Positions 29,078 through 37,260 of a stretch of DNA of 64,000 nt are shown here, one piece after another. The stretch lies in contig NZ_BBQZ01000001.1 of NCBI RefSeq assembly GCF_000974805.1, positions 427,929 to 491,928 on the forward strand. Direction: 5' to 3'. The position numbers and the translations under genes were made by a program. Position 1 is the first letter of the stretch; every line of letters starts with the position of its first letter. Under the pieces are notes generated by a model that was given only the letters and a program-made list of their open reading frames with translations, was not told the origin of the DNA and searched no databases. Source of the stretch: Demequina salsinemoris. GTDB taxonomy: Bacteria; Actinomycetota; Actinomycetes; Actinomycetales; Demequinaceae.

Positions 29078-29934
29078 TGTCCTGGTACGAGTCGGTCTTC
29101 GTCGACACAGGGCGGGCTCCCGCGCTGTGGCTGATGATCGCCTTCGTCCTCACGTTCGGCCTCACACGGTGGATCACGCGGCGCATCCGCGCGGGCGAGC
29201 TCAGGGCCGCGGAGCGCGCGTCCAGGGACGATGCTGCGCCCGGGGAGGACACGGGAGGCGGCCTGTTCTCGAACATCCACCTGGGCGGGGTTCACGTCCA
29301 CCACCAGGTGTGGGGCATCGTCCTGGTCCTCGTGACCGGGCTGATCGAGTTCCGCTACGCCCCTGACTCCCCGTGGGTCGAGATCCTCGCCGCGCTGTTC
29401 GGCGCGGGCGCCGCGCTCGCGCTCGACGAGTTCGCGCTGTGGCTGCACCTCGAGGACGTCTACTGGTCGGCCGAGGGTCGCAAGTCGATCGACGCGGTGC
29501 TCGTCGCGGTCGTCCTCGGCGTCGCGATGCTCATGCAGGTCAACCTCTTCGGCCTCGAGGAGCAGACCACGGAGTCCGCGTGGGCGGTCGCGATCGTGCT
29601 CGCCCTCCACTTCACGTGGGTGATCATCGCGGTGCTCAAGGGAAAGCTGAAGATCGGACTGGTCGGCATCGTCGTGCCCGTGGTCGCGCTCGTCGCCGCG
29701 ATCCGCCTCGCCAAGCCCACGTCGTTCTGGGCGCACCGGCGCTACGACGAGGCGCGGATGGAGCGTGCGCGCAGCCGTTTCTCCGACCACTACCAGGCAC
29801 GATGGGACCGAATTCGCGACTCCATCGGCGGTCAGCACGGCCAACGGCTCCAGACCGCCCTGGACCGCATCGTCCAGGAGGAGATCCACAAGGCGACGGT
29901 CGACGAACCGGCGCGCGAAGCATCGTCCAGGTGA
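29077..29934 (+). CDS. Conserved multi-spanning membrane protein, unknown function
   Basis: A 285-residue protein with about six hydrophobic segments. Distinctive histidine- and acid-rich motifs lie between helices: HLGGVHVHHQVWGI and LDEFALWLHLEDVYW. These could bind a metal or lie in a catalytic pocket, but I cannot assign a function. A basic, helical C-terminal tail of about 75 residues follows the last helix. It is coupled to the upstream GNAT gene. A ZTP-type leader begins 45 bp after its stop. Confidence 0.75.
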   Translation: MSWYESVFVDTGRAPALWLMIAFVLTFGLTRWITRRIRAGELRAAERASRDDAAPGEDTGGGLFSNIHLGGVHVHHQVWGIVLVLVTGLIEFRYAPDSPWVEILAALFGAGAALALDEFALWLHLEDVYWSAEGRKSIDAVLVAVVLGVAMLMQVNLFGLEEQTTESAWAVAIVLALHFTWVIIAVLKGKLKIGLVGIVVPVVALVAAIRLAKPTSFWAHRRYDEARMERARSRFSDHYQARWDRIRDSIGGQHGQRLQTALDRIVQEEIHKATVDEPAREASSR

Positions 29935-29972
29935 CGTTCCGGCAAGGCCGGGACGATGCGGCCCGCCGTTGC

Positions 29973-30077
29973 TAGACTGACGCACGTCGCGACTGGCGCA
30001 GTGGGCTACCACGAGGGAGCGGCAACTTCTCAAGACTATTGGTCGTACGCCTGGGCCAAGGTCTCCGGAAAACAACC
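29973..30077 (+). ncRNA. ZTP (pfl-motif) riboswitch upstream of glyA
   Basis: The leader between a -10 (TAGACT, 29973-29978) and glyA carries the pfl hallmarks in order: GTCGCGACTGGCGC, a short GTGG/CCAC hairpin, GAGGGAGCGGC, a variable linker, then a second domain with CGCCTGGGCC. The pfl/ZTP class senses ZTP/ZMP, a sign of low 10-formyl-THF, and typically controls glyA, folD and purH. Here it controls glyA-folD. The aptamer should run about 29983-30057. The match was made from memory of the consensus. Confidence 0.85.
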
Positions 30078-30113
30078 GGCGGCCCTGTGTCGGCCACACG
30101 ACACAGCGCCGCC
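30078..30113 (+). promoter_or_regulatory. Expression-platform hairpin of the glyA leader
   Basis: A 15-bp stem with one mismatch (30078-30092 with 30099-30113, loop GCCACA) follows the aptamer and ends 5 bp before the GGAGGG ribosome site. It has no T-tract, so it may act as a Rho-assisted terminator or by controlling access to the ribosome site. Confidence 0.6.
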
Positions 30114-30130
30114 CTGACGGAGGGATGGCC

Positions 30131-31426
30131 ATGGCCACCGATTCCAGCGCCACCGCAGCGGTGATGAACGCCTCGCTGCAGGACTTCGACCCCGAGATCG
30201 CCCAGGTCCTCGACCGCGAGCTCGCGCGTCAGCAGACCTACCTGGAGATGATCGCGTCCGAGAACTTCGTGCCGCGCTCCGTGCTCCAGGCGCAGGGCTC
30301 CGTGCTGACGAACAAGTACGCCGAGGGCTACCCCGGTCGCCGCTACTACGGCGGCTGCGAGGAGGTCGACGTCGCGGAGAACATCGCGATCGAGCGCGCC
30401 AAGAGCCTGTTCGGCGCCGAGTATGCGAACGTCCAGCCGCACTCCGGCGCGACCGCGAACGCGGCCGTGCTGCACGCGCTCGCCAAGCCGGGCGACCGCA
30501 TCATGGGCCTCTCGCTCGCCCACGGCGGCCACCTCACCCACGGCATGAAGCTCAACTTCTCCGGCAAGCTCTACGAGGTCTCCGCGTACGGCGTGGACGA
30601 CACGACGCACCTCGTCGACATGGACAAGGTCCGCGAGCAGGCGCTCGCCGACCGCCCCGACGTCATCATCGCCGGCTGGTCGGCCTACCCCCGCCACCTC
30701 GACTTCGCCGCGTTCCGCGCGATCGCCGACGAGGTCGGCGCGAAGCTGTGGACCGACATGGCGCACTTCGCGGGCCTCGTGGCCTCGGGCCTGCACCCCT
30801 CGCCCGTTCCCCACTCGGACGTGGTTTCCACGACGATCCACAAGACCATCGGCGGCCCCCGCTCCGGCATGATCCTGTCGCGCGACATCGAGGCGTACGG
30901 CAAGAAGCTCAACTCGGCCGTGTTCCCCGGCCAGCAGGGTGGACCGCTCATGCACGTCGTGGCCGCGAAGGCCGTGGCCCTCAAGGCCGCCGCGGGCGCC
31001 GAGTTCAAGGAGCGCAACGAGCGCGTCCTCGAGGGCGCGCGCATCCTTGCCGAGCGCCTCGTCGCGCCGGACGCCATCGAGGCCGGCGTCAACGTCGTCT
31101 CGGGCGGCACCGACGTCCACCTGGTGCTCGTCGACCTGCGCAACTCGCCCATGAACGGCCAGGAGGCCGAGGACCTGCTGCACTCGGTCGGCATCACCGT
31201 GAACCGCAACGCGGTCCCGAACGACCCGCGCCCGCCGATGGTCACCTCGGGGCTGCGCATCGGCACGCCGGCGCTCGCGAGCCGCGGCTTCGGCGCCGAG
31301 GAGTTCACCGAGGTCGCCGAGGTCATCGCGACGGCGCTCAAGGGCGGCGCGGACGTTCCCGCGCTGCGCGCGCGCGTCGCGAAGCTCGCCGAGGACTTCC
31401 CGCTGTACGACGGGCTCGCTCAGTGA
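30131..31426 (+). CDS. glyA: Serine hydroxymethyltransferase
   Basis: A 431-residue PLP enzyme converting serine and THF to glycine and 5,10-methylene-THF. It has [27 protein letters not shown], the PLP Lys238 in [13 protein letters not shown] and [16 protein letters not shown] chose the second ATG (30131), 6 nt after GGAGGG; the first ATG (30125) abuts the ribosome site and is unlikely. It is preceded by a ZTP-type leader and followed by folD with a 4-bp overlap. Confidence 0.97.
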   Translation: MATDSSATAAVMNASLQDFDPEIAQVLDRELARQQTYLEMIASENFVPRSVLQAQGSVLTNKYAEGYPGRRYYGGCEEVDVAENIAIERAKSLFGAEYANVQPHSGATANAAVLHALAKPGDRIMGLSLAHGGHLTHGMKLNFSGKLYEVSAYGVDDTTHLVDMDKVREQALADRPDVIIAGWSAYPRHLDFAAFRAIADEVGAKLWTDMAHFAGLVASGLHPSPVPHSDVVSTTIHKTIGGPRSGMILSRDIEAYGKKLNSAVFPGQQGGPLMHVVAAKAVALKAAAGAEFKERNERVLEGARILAERLVAPDAIEAGVNVVSGGTDVHLVLVDLRNSPMNGQEAEDLLHSVGITVNRNAVPNDPRPPMVTSGLRIGTPALASRGFGAEEFTEVAEVIATALKGGADVPALRARVAKLAEDFPLYDGLAQ

Positions 31427-32310
31427 CGGCTGGGGCTCCTCAGAGGCTCGACGGCAAAGCCACCGCGGCCGCCATCAAGTCGGAGCTGGCGGAGCGCGTC
31501 GCCGCGCTGGCGGCGAAGGGCGTGAAGCCGGGCCTCGGTACTCTTCTTGTTGGCGATGACCCGGGTTCCACCTGGTACGTCAACGGCAAGCACGCGGACT
31601 GCGCCGAGGTGGGCATCGCGTCGATCCGGGAGGACCTTCCCGGCGATGCGAGCCAGGCCGACATCGAGGCCGCCGTGGATCGCCTCAACGCGGATCCCGC
31701 ATGCACGGGTTTCATCGTGCAGCTGCCGCTGCCGAAGGGCGTCGACACGAACGCGATCCTCGAGCGGATCGACGCGGACAAGGACGCCGACGGGCTGCAC
31801 CCGACCAACCTCGGTCGCCTGGTGCTGCGCGTGTCCGAGGAGGTCACGTCCTCGCTGCCGTGCACGCCCAAGGGCATCATCGCGCTGCTCGAGCGCCACG
31901 GGATCGACCTGAAGGGCAAGGAGGTCGTGGTCATCGGCCGCGGCACCACGGTGGGCCGGTCCATCGGCCTGCTGCTGACCCGCAAGGCCGTGAACGCCAC
32001 GGTGACGCTGTGCCACACCGGTACCGCTGACCTTGCCGCCCACACCCGTCGCGCCGACGTGATCGTGGCTGCCGCTGGCGTGCCCGGCATCGTCTCGGGA
32101 GACATGGTCAAGGACGGCGTGGTGCTCGTGGACGTCGGCGTGAGCCGCGTCACCGACCCGGAGACCGGCAAGAGCCGCGTCGCAGGCGACATCTCGGCCG
32201 ACGCGGTGGCCAGGTCCTCCTGGTACTCGCCCAATCCTGGTGGCGTCGGTCCCATGACCAGGGCCATGCTGCTGGCCAACGTCGTCGAGACCGCGGAGCG
32301 CGCGCTCTAG
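31423..32310 (+). CDS. folD: Methylene-THF dehydrogenase / cyclohydrolase
   Basis: A 295-residue bifunctional enzyme turning 5,10-methylene-THF into 10-formyl-THF. It shows [19 protein letters not shown] (with the catalytic Lys; the usual Tyr is here as WYVNGK), [13 protein letters not shown], the Rossmann motif [14 protein letters not shown] and [13 protein letters not shown]. The GTG start overlaps the glyA stop (GTGA). In sequence with GlyA it supplies formyl groups for PurN and PurH, whose genes lie 17 kb upstream. Confidence 0.96.
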   Translation: MTAGAPQRLDGKATAAAIKSELAERVAALAAKGVKPGLGTLLVGDDPGSTWYVNGKHADCAEVGIASIREDLPGDASQADIEAAVDRLNADPACTGFIVQLPLPKGVDTNAILERIDADKDADGLHPTNLGRLVLRVSEEVTSSLPCTPKGIIALLERHGIDLKGKEVVVIGRGTTVGRSIGLLLTRKAVNATVTLCHTGTADLAAHTRRADVIVAAAGVPGIVSGDMVKDGVVLVDVGVSRVTDPETGKSRVAGDISADAVARSSWYSPNPGGVGPMTRAMLLANVVETAERAL

Positions 32311-32334
32311 CCTCTCCTCGCAGCCTGCGTGCCT

Positions 32335-32391
32335 GCTGGCGGGACATGAGAGTCGGATTCGAGCGATCCGCAACCTTCATGTCCCGCCAGC
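32335..32391. repeat. Type-A intergenic hairpin, copy 2
   Basis: A perfect 15-bp stem (32335-32349 GCTGGCGGGACATGA with 32377-32391) encloses 27 nt beginning GAGTCGGAT. Compared with copy 1 at 18825-18889, the stem positions differ in pairs (GGTGGGAGCTGA against GGCGGGACATGA), so the base pairing is kept. Confidence 0.85.
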
Positions 32392-32455
32392 GCGCCGCTG
32401 ACTGTCCACGGCGGGAGGGGCCTCTCTGTCAGTGATGGCAGGTACCCTCGTGGCC

Positions 32456-33256
32456 ATGAGAATCGCCTCCGTCAACGTCAACGGCGTCCGCGCCGCCGCA
32501 CGCAAGGGCATGTCCGACTGGCTCGACCCGTCGGGCTGCGACATCGTCTGCATGCAGGAGGTGCGCGCGCCTCTCGAGACCACCGCCGAGCTCGTCGGCG
32601 AGGGCTGGCACGTGGTCGAGGACCCGTGCCTCATCAAGGGTCGCGCGGGTGTCGCGATCGTCAGCCGTGAGCCCCTGACCGACGTCGTCGTCGGCGCCGA
32701 CGCGCTGGGCGACGGCATGGACGAGCCCGTGCACACCGGACGCTGGATCGAGGGCACCGCCGCGTCCCCGTCGGGCCCGGTCCGCATCGTCTCCGTCTAC
32801 ATGCACTCCGGCACCGTCGGCACCCCCAAGATGGACCAGAAGTACGCGATGCTCGAGGCGATGACCTCGCGGCTCGCGACGCTGCTCGCCGAGCACGAGC
32901 GCGTCGTCGTGATGGGCGACATCAACATCGCTCACACCGAGAACGACATCAAGAACTGGAAGGGCAACCTCAAGTCTGCGGGCTTCCTGCCCGAGGAGCG
33001 CGCCTACCTGGACCGCTGGTTCGAGGCCGGGTGGGTGGACGTGCATCGCGCGCTCGAGGGGCCCAAGCCCGGCCCGTACACGTGGTGGTCGCAGCGCGGG
33101 CAGGCCTTCGACAACGACGCCGGCTGGCGCATCGACTACCAGCTCGCGTCGCGGGTCCTCGCCGATGCGGCCACCGACGTGCACGTCGCGCGGCAGGCGT
33201 CGTGGGATGCGCGCTGGACCGACCACGCGCCGCTCGTCGTCGACTACGCGCTGTAG
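32456..33256 (+). CDS. xthA: Exodeoxyribonuclease III family AP endonuclease
   Basis: A 266-residue member of the ExoIII/AP-endonuclease family for base excision repair. Motifs: MRIASVNVNGVRAA, the metal Glu in VCMQEVRA, VVMGDINIAHTENDIKN, WRIDYQLAS and the C-terminal TDHAPLVVDY. Its position and short length fit XthA. The ATG at 32456 has TACCCT 7 nt upstream and no ribosome site, so it is likely leaderless. An earlier in-frame ATG (32432) lacks support. Confidence 0.92.
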   Translation: MRIASVNVNGVRAAARKGMSDWLDPSGCDIVCMQEVRAPLETTAELVGEGWHVVEDPCLIKGRAGVAIVSREPLTDVVVGADALGDGMDEPVHTGRWIEGTAASPSGPVRIVSVYMHSGTVGTPKMDQKYAMLEAMTSRLATLLAEHERVVVMGDINIAHTENDIKNWKGNLKSAGFLPEERAYLDRWFEAGWVDVHRALEGPKPGPYTWWSQRGQAFDNDAGWRIDYQLASRVLADAATDVHVARQASWDARWTDHAPLVVDYAL

Positions 33257-33299
33257 CGCCGGCGTGCGCGCCTTCGGTGCGGCGTGACGCGGAGCGGGA

Positions 33300-34535
33300 T
33301 CAGACCCAGAGGAAGCGGGGCGTCTCGCGGCCCGCGTCGGAGAAGGCCTGCGCCACGTGCTGCGCGGCGAGGCGCGCCTGCGCCTTGCGGACGAGCGCGA
33401 CGATCGCGCCGCCGTAGCCCGCGCCGCTGACGCGTGCTCCCAGGGCGCCCGCCTTGAACGCGGCGTCGACCGCATAGTCGAGCGTCGGGTCCGAGGCCTC
33501 GTAGTCGAGCTCGAGCGAGGCGTGCGAACGGTAGATCGCCTTGCCGATCGCCACGAAGCGCTCGTGGGCGGGGCCGGTGCCGCTGAGCTCGTCGACGACG
33601 AGCCGCACGCGGTCGATCTCCGCGGTCACGTGGCGCGCCCGACGGCGCAGGACGGGGTCCGAGATGCCCTCGACCCTGCGGGCCGCGAGAGGCGCGTCGG
33701 CGACCTCGCGGAGCGTGCGGGAGCCGAGCGCCTGCGCGGCGGCCGCGACCTCGGTGCGGCGGGTGCGGAACAGCTGCTGGACGTCGCCTCGCGGCACCCC
33801 TGTGTCGATCACGAGCAGTCCGAGGCCGTAGTCGCGGAAGTACATCGGGTACGGCTGGGCACCGGTCGGATGCTGCGCGAAGTCCAGGAGCAGCGCGTGC
33901 TCGTGGTCGCACCGCAGGATGGTGTGCGGGTCGAGCGCGCCGCACAGGGTCCCGACGGCGAGGTTCTCCGCGTGCAGGCACGCATCGGCGAGCTCGGCGT
34001 GGCCGTCGTCACCGTCGAGAGCGAGCCGCCACAGGTCGTTCGCGGCGAGCGCGGTCGCCGCGAGGATCGAGGCCGACGAGCCGAGCCCTGCGCGGGCCGG
34101 AAGACACGAGGCGTACGCGAGGTCCATGCCCGGGCCGTCGTAGCCGCGCTCCTGCATCGCCCACAGCAGGCCGATCACGTACTGGGGCCAGCCCTCGACC
34201 TCACGGGGTTCGTCGTCGAGCGTGCCCTCCCAGATCGCGCCCGGCCCGTCGAGCGTGTCGCCCTGGTCCGAGACGACGCGCACGCGTCGGTCGTCGCGCG
34301 GGCTGGCCGCCACGTAGATGGCGTGGGGAGTGACGGTCGGCAGCGCCAGGCCCTCGGAGTAATCCGTGTGCTCGCCGATCACGGTGACGCGGCCGGGGGC
34401 GTGCCACGAGGACGGCTGCTCGGCGCCGAACGTCTCCCTCAGCAGCGCGGTCGCGCGCTTGGACCCCTCAGAAGGCGTCCACGCCTCGACCCAGGTGGGT
34501 CCGGAATCGGCTGCGACGCTCACCTTGTCCATCAT
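33300..34535 (-). CDS. galK: Galactokinase-like GHMP kinase
   Basis: About 411 residues. It has the galactokinase signature APGRVTVIGEHTDYSEG, the GHMP ATP loop PARAGLGSSAS and the C-terminal GARVSGAGYGGAIVAL. The catalytic region reads GTLCGALDPHTILRC, whereas typical galactokinases have GIMDQ. The Asp is retained but the following Gln is Pro, so the substrate may differ. There is no galT or galE nearby. Start is uncertain: MMDK (34535/34532) or the ATG at 34556. It stands alone, divergent from a membrane-protein gene. Confidence 0.8.
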   Translation of the reverse strand: MMDKVSVAADSGPTWVEAWTPSEGSKRATALLRETFGAEQPSSWHAPGRVTVIGEHTDYSEGLALPTVTPHAIYVAASPRDDRRVRVVSDQGDTLDGPGAIWEGTLDDEPREVEGWPQYVIGLLWAMQERGYDGPGMDLAYASCLPARAGLGSSASILAATALAANDLWRLALDGDDGHAELADACLHAENLAVGTLCGALDPHTILRCDHEHALLLDFAQHPTGAQPYPMYFRDYGLGLLVIDTGVPRGDVQQLFRTRRTEVAAAAQALGSRTLREVADAPLAARRVEGISDPVLRRRARHVTAEIDRVRLVVDELSGTGPAHERFVAIGKAIYRSHASLELDYEASDPTLDYAVDAAFKAGALGARVSGAGYGGAIVALVRKAQARLAAQHVAQAFSDAGRETPRFLWV

Positions 34536-34606
34536 GCCAGCGATGCCCCCATGCATCCAGGCGTGAGAACATGAGTTATCAGGCTTTCTGATCGGAGGCA
34601 GTAGTC

Positions 34607-35152
34607 ATGTCAGCCACCCCTGAGCCCGCCTCGGACGGCGAGGCGAGCGCCGAGACGGCAGAGAATCCCACCGTTCCGCCGGGCGCGCCTCGCTCCTTCC
34701 TGGACAGGCTGCGGCGCAATCGGATGGGGGCCCTCGCCGCCGGTCTGGTGGTGGCGGTGCTGCTCGGTCTGCTGCTGTCCGTCCTCGTGCCCAGCGAGCC
34801 GAACCTGCTCGCGTACGTGCTGCTCGGGCTGATGGTCACCGTCCTTGTCGGCGCGACCGTGCGCTACCTGAGTCCCGAGCGCGGATTCCTGGATCAGGCC
34901 GCTGCCTTCGTCTCCTCCGCGCTGGGCGTGCACCTCATGATCGTCACAGGTGCGGTGAACTCGGCTGGCTCTGGCCTGCTGGAGGACCTCGGCGTGACGG
35001 GGCCGGGCTTCGACGACGCGCTCATGGCCGCGCTCGCGGTTCCGATGGTGTCCACCGGGATGCTGCTGAGCGGGCTGGTGGCCGCGATCATCGTCGGCTG
35101 GGGGCCCAGGGAGACCGAGGAGCCTCGCCCGTCTCGCCCTGCGGGGTACTGA
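34607..35152 (+). CDS. Small membrane protein of unknown function
   Basis: A 181-residue protein with an acidic, Pro-rich cytoplasmic start (about 30 residues) and four hydrophobic segments (near 43-62, 67-85, 97-117 and 140-165). A clear GGAGG lies before the ATG. I recognise no family. It is divergent from the galactokinase-like gene. Confidence 0.7.
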   Translation: MSATPEPASDGEASAETAENPTVPPGAPRSFLDRLRRNRMGALAAGLVVAVLLGLLLSVLVPSEPNLLAYVLLGLMVTVLVGATVRYLSPERGFLDQAAAFVSSALGVHLMIVTGAVNSAGSGLLEDLGVTGPGFDDALMAALAVPMVSTGMLLSGLVAAIIVGWGPRETEEPRPSRPAGY

Positions 35153-35228
35153 GCGCGTCGGGCACAGGAGAAGTGGGCAAGCCCGCTAGTTCTCAATCCA
35201 CCCAGTGGGGTCGCTGTGCACCTGGTCG

Positions 35229-35318
35229 GGACGTTTTCTGACATAAGCGGGCCGCGCCGGGCGGTGTGTCTCTCGCAACACGCCGCGGAGCCACCACGCG
35301 ATGTGTCAGAAAGTGTCC
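35229..35318. repeat. Type-B 90-nt intergenic structured element, copy 1
   Basis: Imperfect outer arms of about 15 bp (35229-35244 GGACGTTTTCTGACAT with 35301-35318) enclose exactly 56 nt containing an inner hairpin (GGCGGTGT with ACACGCC). Total length, outer-loop length and the 16 nt from the inner hairpin to the right arm equal those of the element at 46693-46782. Confidence 0.7.
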
Positions 35319-35376
35319 GCGCACGCGCCGAATAGCCCGGCAAGCCGACCTGAGCTGCGCCCGTCGTCGGGCGCTC

Positions 35377-36504
35377 CTAGCGCTTGACCGGGGTGACGCC
35401 GAGCGAGCGGCCCGCGAGGCCGCGGCGCCTGCTCGACAGCCTCGAGGCCACGGCGCGGAGCGCGACCGCGGCGGGGGAGTCGGGGTCGGAGATCACGACG
35501 GGCGTGCCCGCGTCGCCGGCCTCGCGCGCCGCGACATCGAGCGGGATCTGACCGAGCACCGGCACGTCCGTGCCGAGCGTGCGCGTGAGGTTGCCCGCGA
35601 CGCGCTCGCCGCCGCCCTCGCCGAACAGGTGCAGGCGGGTGCCGTCGGGCTGATCGAGCCACGCCATGTTCTCGATGACGCCGACGACCGACTGGGACGT
35701 CTGGGTCGCGATCGACCCGGCGCGCTCCGCGACGGTCGCCGCCGCAGCCTGCGGGGTCGTCACGACGACGATCTCCGCGTGGGGGAGGAACTGCGCGATC
35801 GAGATCGCGATGTCGCCGGTCCCGGGCGGAAGGTCCAGCAGCAGGACATCCAGGTCGCCCCAGAAGACGTCCGCGAGGAACTGCTCGATCGCGCGGTGCA
35901 GCATCGGGCCACGCCACACCACGGGCTGGCCCGCGGGCACGAACATGCCGATGCTGACGGCCTTGATCTCGTGCGCGATGGGGGGCAGGAGCATGTCGCC
36001 CAGGCGCGTCGGCTGGCCCTCGACGCCGAGCATGCCGGGGATCGAGAAGCCGAAGATGTCAGCGTCGAGCACGCCGACCTTGAGGCCGTCGGCGGCCATC
36101 GCCGCGGCAAGGTTCGCCGTCACGGTGGACTTGCCGACGCCGCCCTTGCCCGACGCGATCGCGTAGACGCGCGTCATCGAGCCGGGCTCGTTGAAGGGGA
36201 TGACGGGCTCGGGCTTGCCACCGCGCAGCTGCGTCTTGAGCTCGGTGCGCTGCTCCTCGGACATGACGCCCAGCTCGACGCGAACGTCGGTGACGCCGTC
36301 GACCGACCGCGCTGCCGCCTCGACGTCCGACGTGAGGCGCTCCTTCATGGGGCAGCCCGCGACCGTGAGGTCGATGCCGATCACGGCGAGCCCCGCATCG
36401 TCCATCTCGATGGAACGGACCATCCCGATCTCGGTGATGGGACGGCGGATCTCCGGGTCGATGACCTTGGAGAGGGCGGACTCGAGCGCGGGGACTGCAG
36501 ACAT
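35377..36504 (-). CDS. mrp: Mrp/NBP35-type P-loop ATPase (iron-sulfur carrier)
   Basis: A 375-residue Mrp/ApbC protein. The N-terminal MIP18 (DUF59) domain, about residues 1-95, has VIDPEIRRPITEIGMV and TVAGCPMKERL. The MinD-like ATPase follows with the deviant Walker A SGKGGVGKST, VLDADIFGFS and LLLDLPPGTGD. I see no C-terminal CxxC pair, so cluster binding there would differ from bacterial ApbC. The ATG at 36504 has TACGAT 7 nt upstream, supporting a leaderless start there over the ATG at 36513. Confidence 0.92.
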   Translation of the reverse strand: MSAVPALESALSKVIDPEIRRPITEIGMVRSIEMDDAGLAVIGIDLTVAGCPMKERLTSDVEAAARSVDGVTDVRVELGVMSEEQRTELKTQLRGGKPEPVIPFNEPGSMTRVYAIASGKGGVGKSTVTANLAAAMAADGLKVGVLDADIFGFSIPGMLGVEGQPTRLGDMLLPPIAHEIKAVSIGMFVPAGQPVVWRGPMLHRAIEQFLADVFWGDLDVLLLDLPPGTGDIAISIAQFLPHAEIVVVTTPQAAAATVAERAGSIATQTSQSVVGVIENMAWLDQPDGTRLHLFGEGGGERVAGNLTRTLGTDVPVLGQIPLDVAAREAGDAGTPVVISDPDSPAAVALRAVASRLSSRRRGLAGRSLGVTPVKR

Positions 36505-36554
36505 GGCCTCCATCGTAGGCGGTGCCGCCGGGTCCACGTGGCGGCCGTGCGGCT

Positions 36555-36574
36555 GGTCCTCCCCGGGGAGGACC
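36555..36574. promoter_or_regulatory. 20-bp perfect dyad between mrp and nfeD
   Basis: GGTCCTCCCCGGGGAGGACC is a perfect palindrome with no spacer, 50 bp upstream of the mrp start in a divergent region. It could be an operator for either gene; no regulator lies adjacent. Confidence 0.4.
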
Positions 36575-36726
36575 GTGCCTGGTGGGGGTGTCATCCCGGG
36601 GGCTGATCGACGGGTGACGGAATCATCCCCAGGGCCGTTCCGGGCAAACGTGGCACTCGGGTACGTTTTCTGCCAGGCGGGGGGCACAGGGCTCCTCCGG
36701 CCTCATGGGGGAAAGTGAGGGGCGGC

Positions 36727-37236
36727 ATGGTCGTCACCTATCTCGTCATCGGCTGCGTCGGTCTGGGGATCGCGCTGCTGGCGCTGATCATCGGGGATCT
36801 GTTCGACGTCGCCGTCGACTTCGTTCCGGATGGCGCGCTGTCATCGACCTCGATCGCGGGCACGCTCGCCGGCTTCGGCTTCTTCGGGGCGGCGGCGGTC
36901 GGTCTCCTGCCCGACGCCGCTCCGTGGGTCTCGATCCTCATCGCGATCTTCGGCGCCGGCCTCGGCTGGCTGCTCGCGTGGTCGACGGTGCTCGTCGCCC
37001 GTCGCCAGGAGCAGCCCGAGGGTGCCGCGAGCCTTGACAACATCGTCGGCTCGACGGGCGTGATCGTCGAGGCCCCGCGAGAGGCGGGCATGGCGGGCAC
37101 CGTCGCCGTCACGTTCCTCGGCTCGTCGCGGCGCCTGCACTTCCGCTCGCCTGACGAGCTCCGTGAGGGCGACCGCGTCGTGATCGACGCCGTCATCTCC
37201 ACCACGCAGGTTCAGATCTCCCGGCTCACCGACTGA
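36727..37236 (+). CDS. NfeD-like membrane protein
   Basis: A 169-residue protein with three or four membrane helices in residues 1-95 and a C-terminal OB-fold domain (IVGSTGVIVEAP, MAGTVAVTFLG, LREGDRVVIDAV). This is the short NfeD1b type that accompanies flotillin-like SPFH proteins, and the SPFH gene follows after 24 bp. The ATG at 36727 is 6 nt after AGGGG; a GTG at 36715 is an alternative. Role: membrane microdomain organisation. Confidence 0.85.
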   Translation: MVVTYLVIGCVGLGIALLALIIGDLFDVAVDFVPDGALSSTSIAGTLAGFGFFGAAAVGLLPDAAPWVSILIAIFGAGLGWLLAWSTVLVARRQEQPEGAASLDNIVGSTGVIVEAPREAGMAGTVAVTFLGSSRRLHFRSPDELREGDRVVIDAVISTTQVQISRLTD

Positions 37237-37260
37237 GCCTGGGCTTCAAGAAAGGCAATC

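Noticed and set aside
29979-30060. tRNA-like fold in the glyA leader
   Set aside because: No acceptor stem, anticodon loop or T-loop; the motif order matches the ZTP/pfl class instead.
30125-30127. First ATG of glyA
   Set aside because: It directly abuts GGAGGG with no spacer; the ATG at 30131 has a 6-nt spacing.
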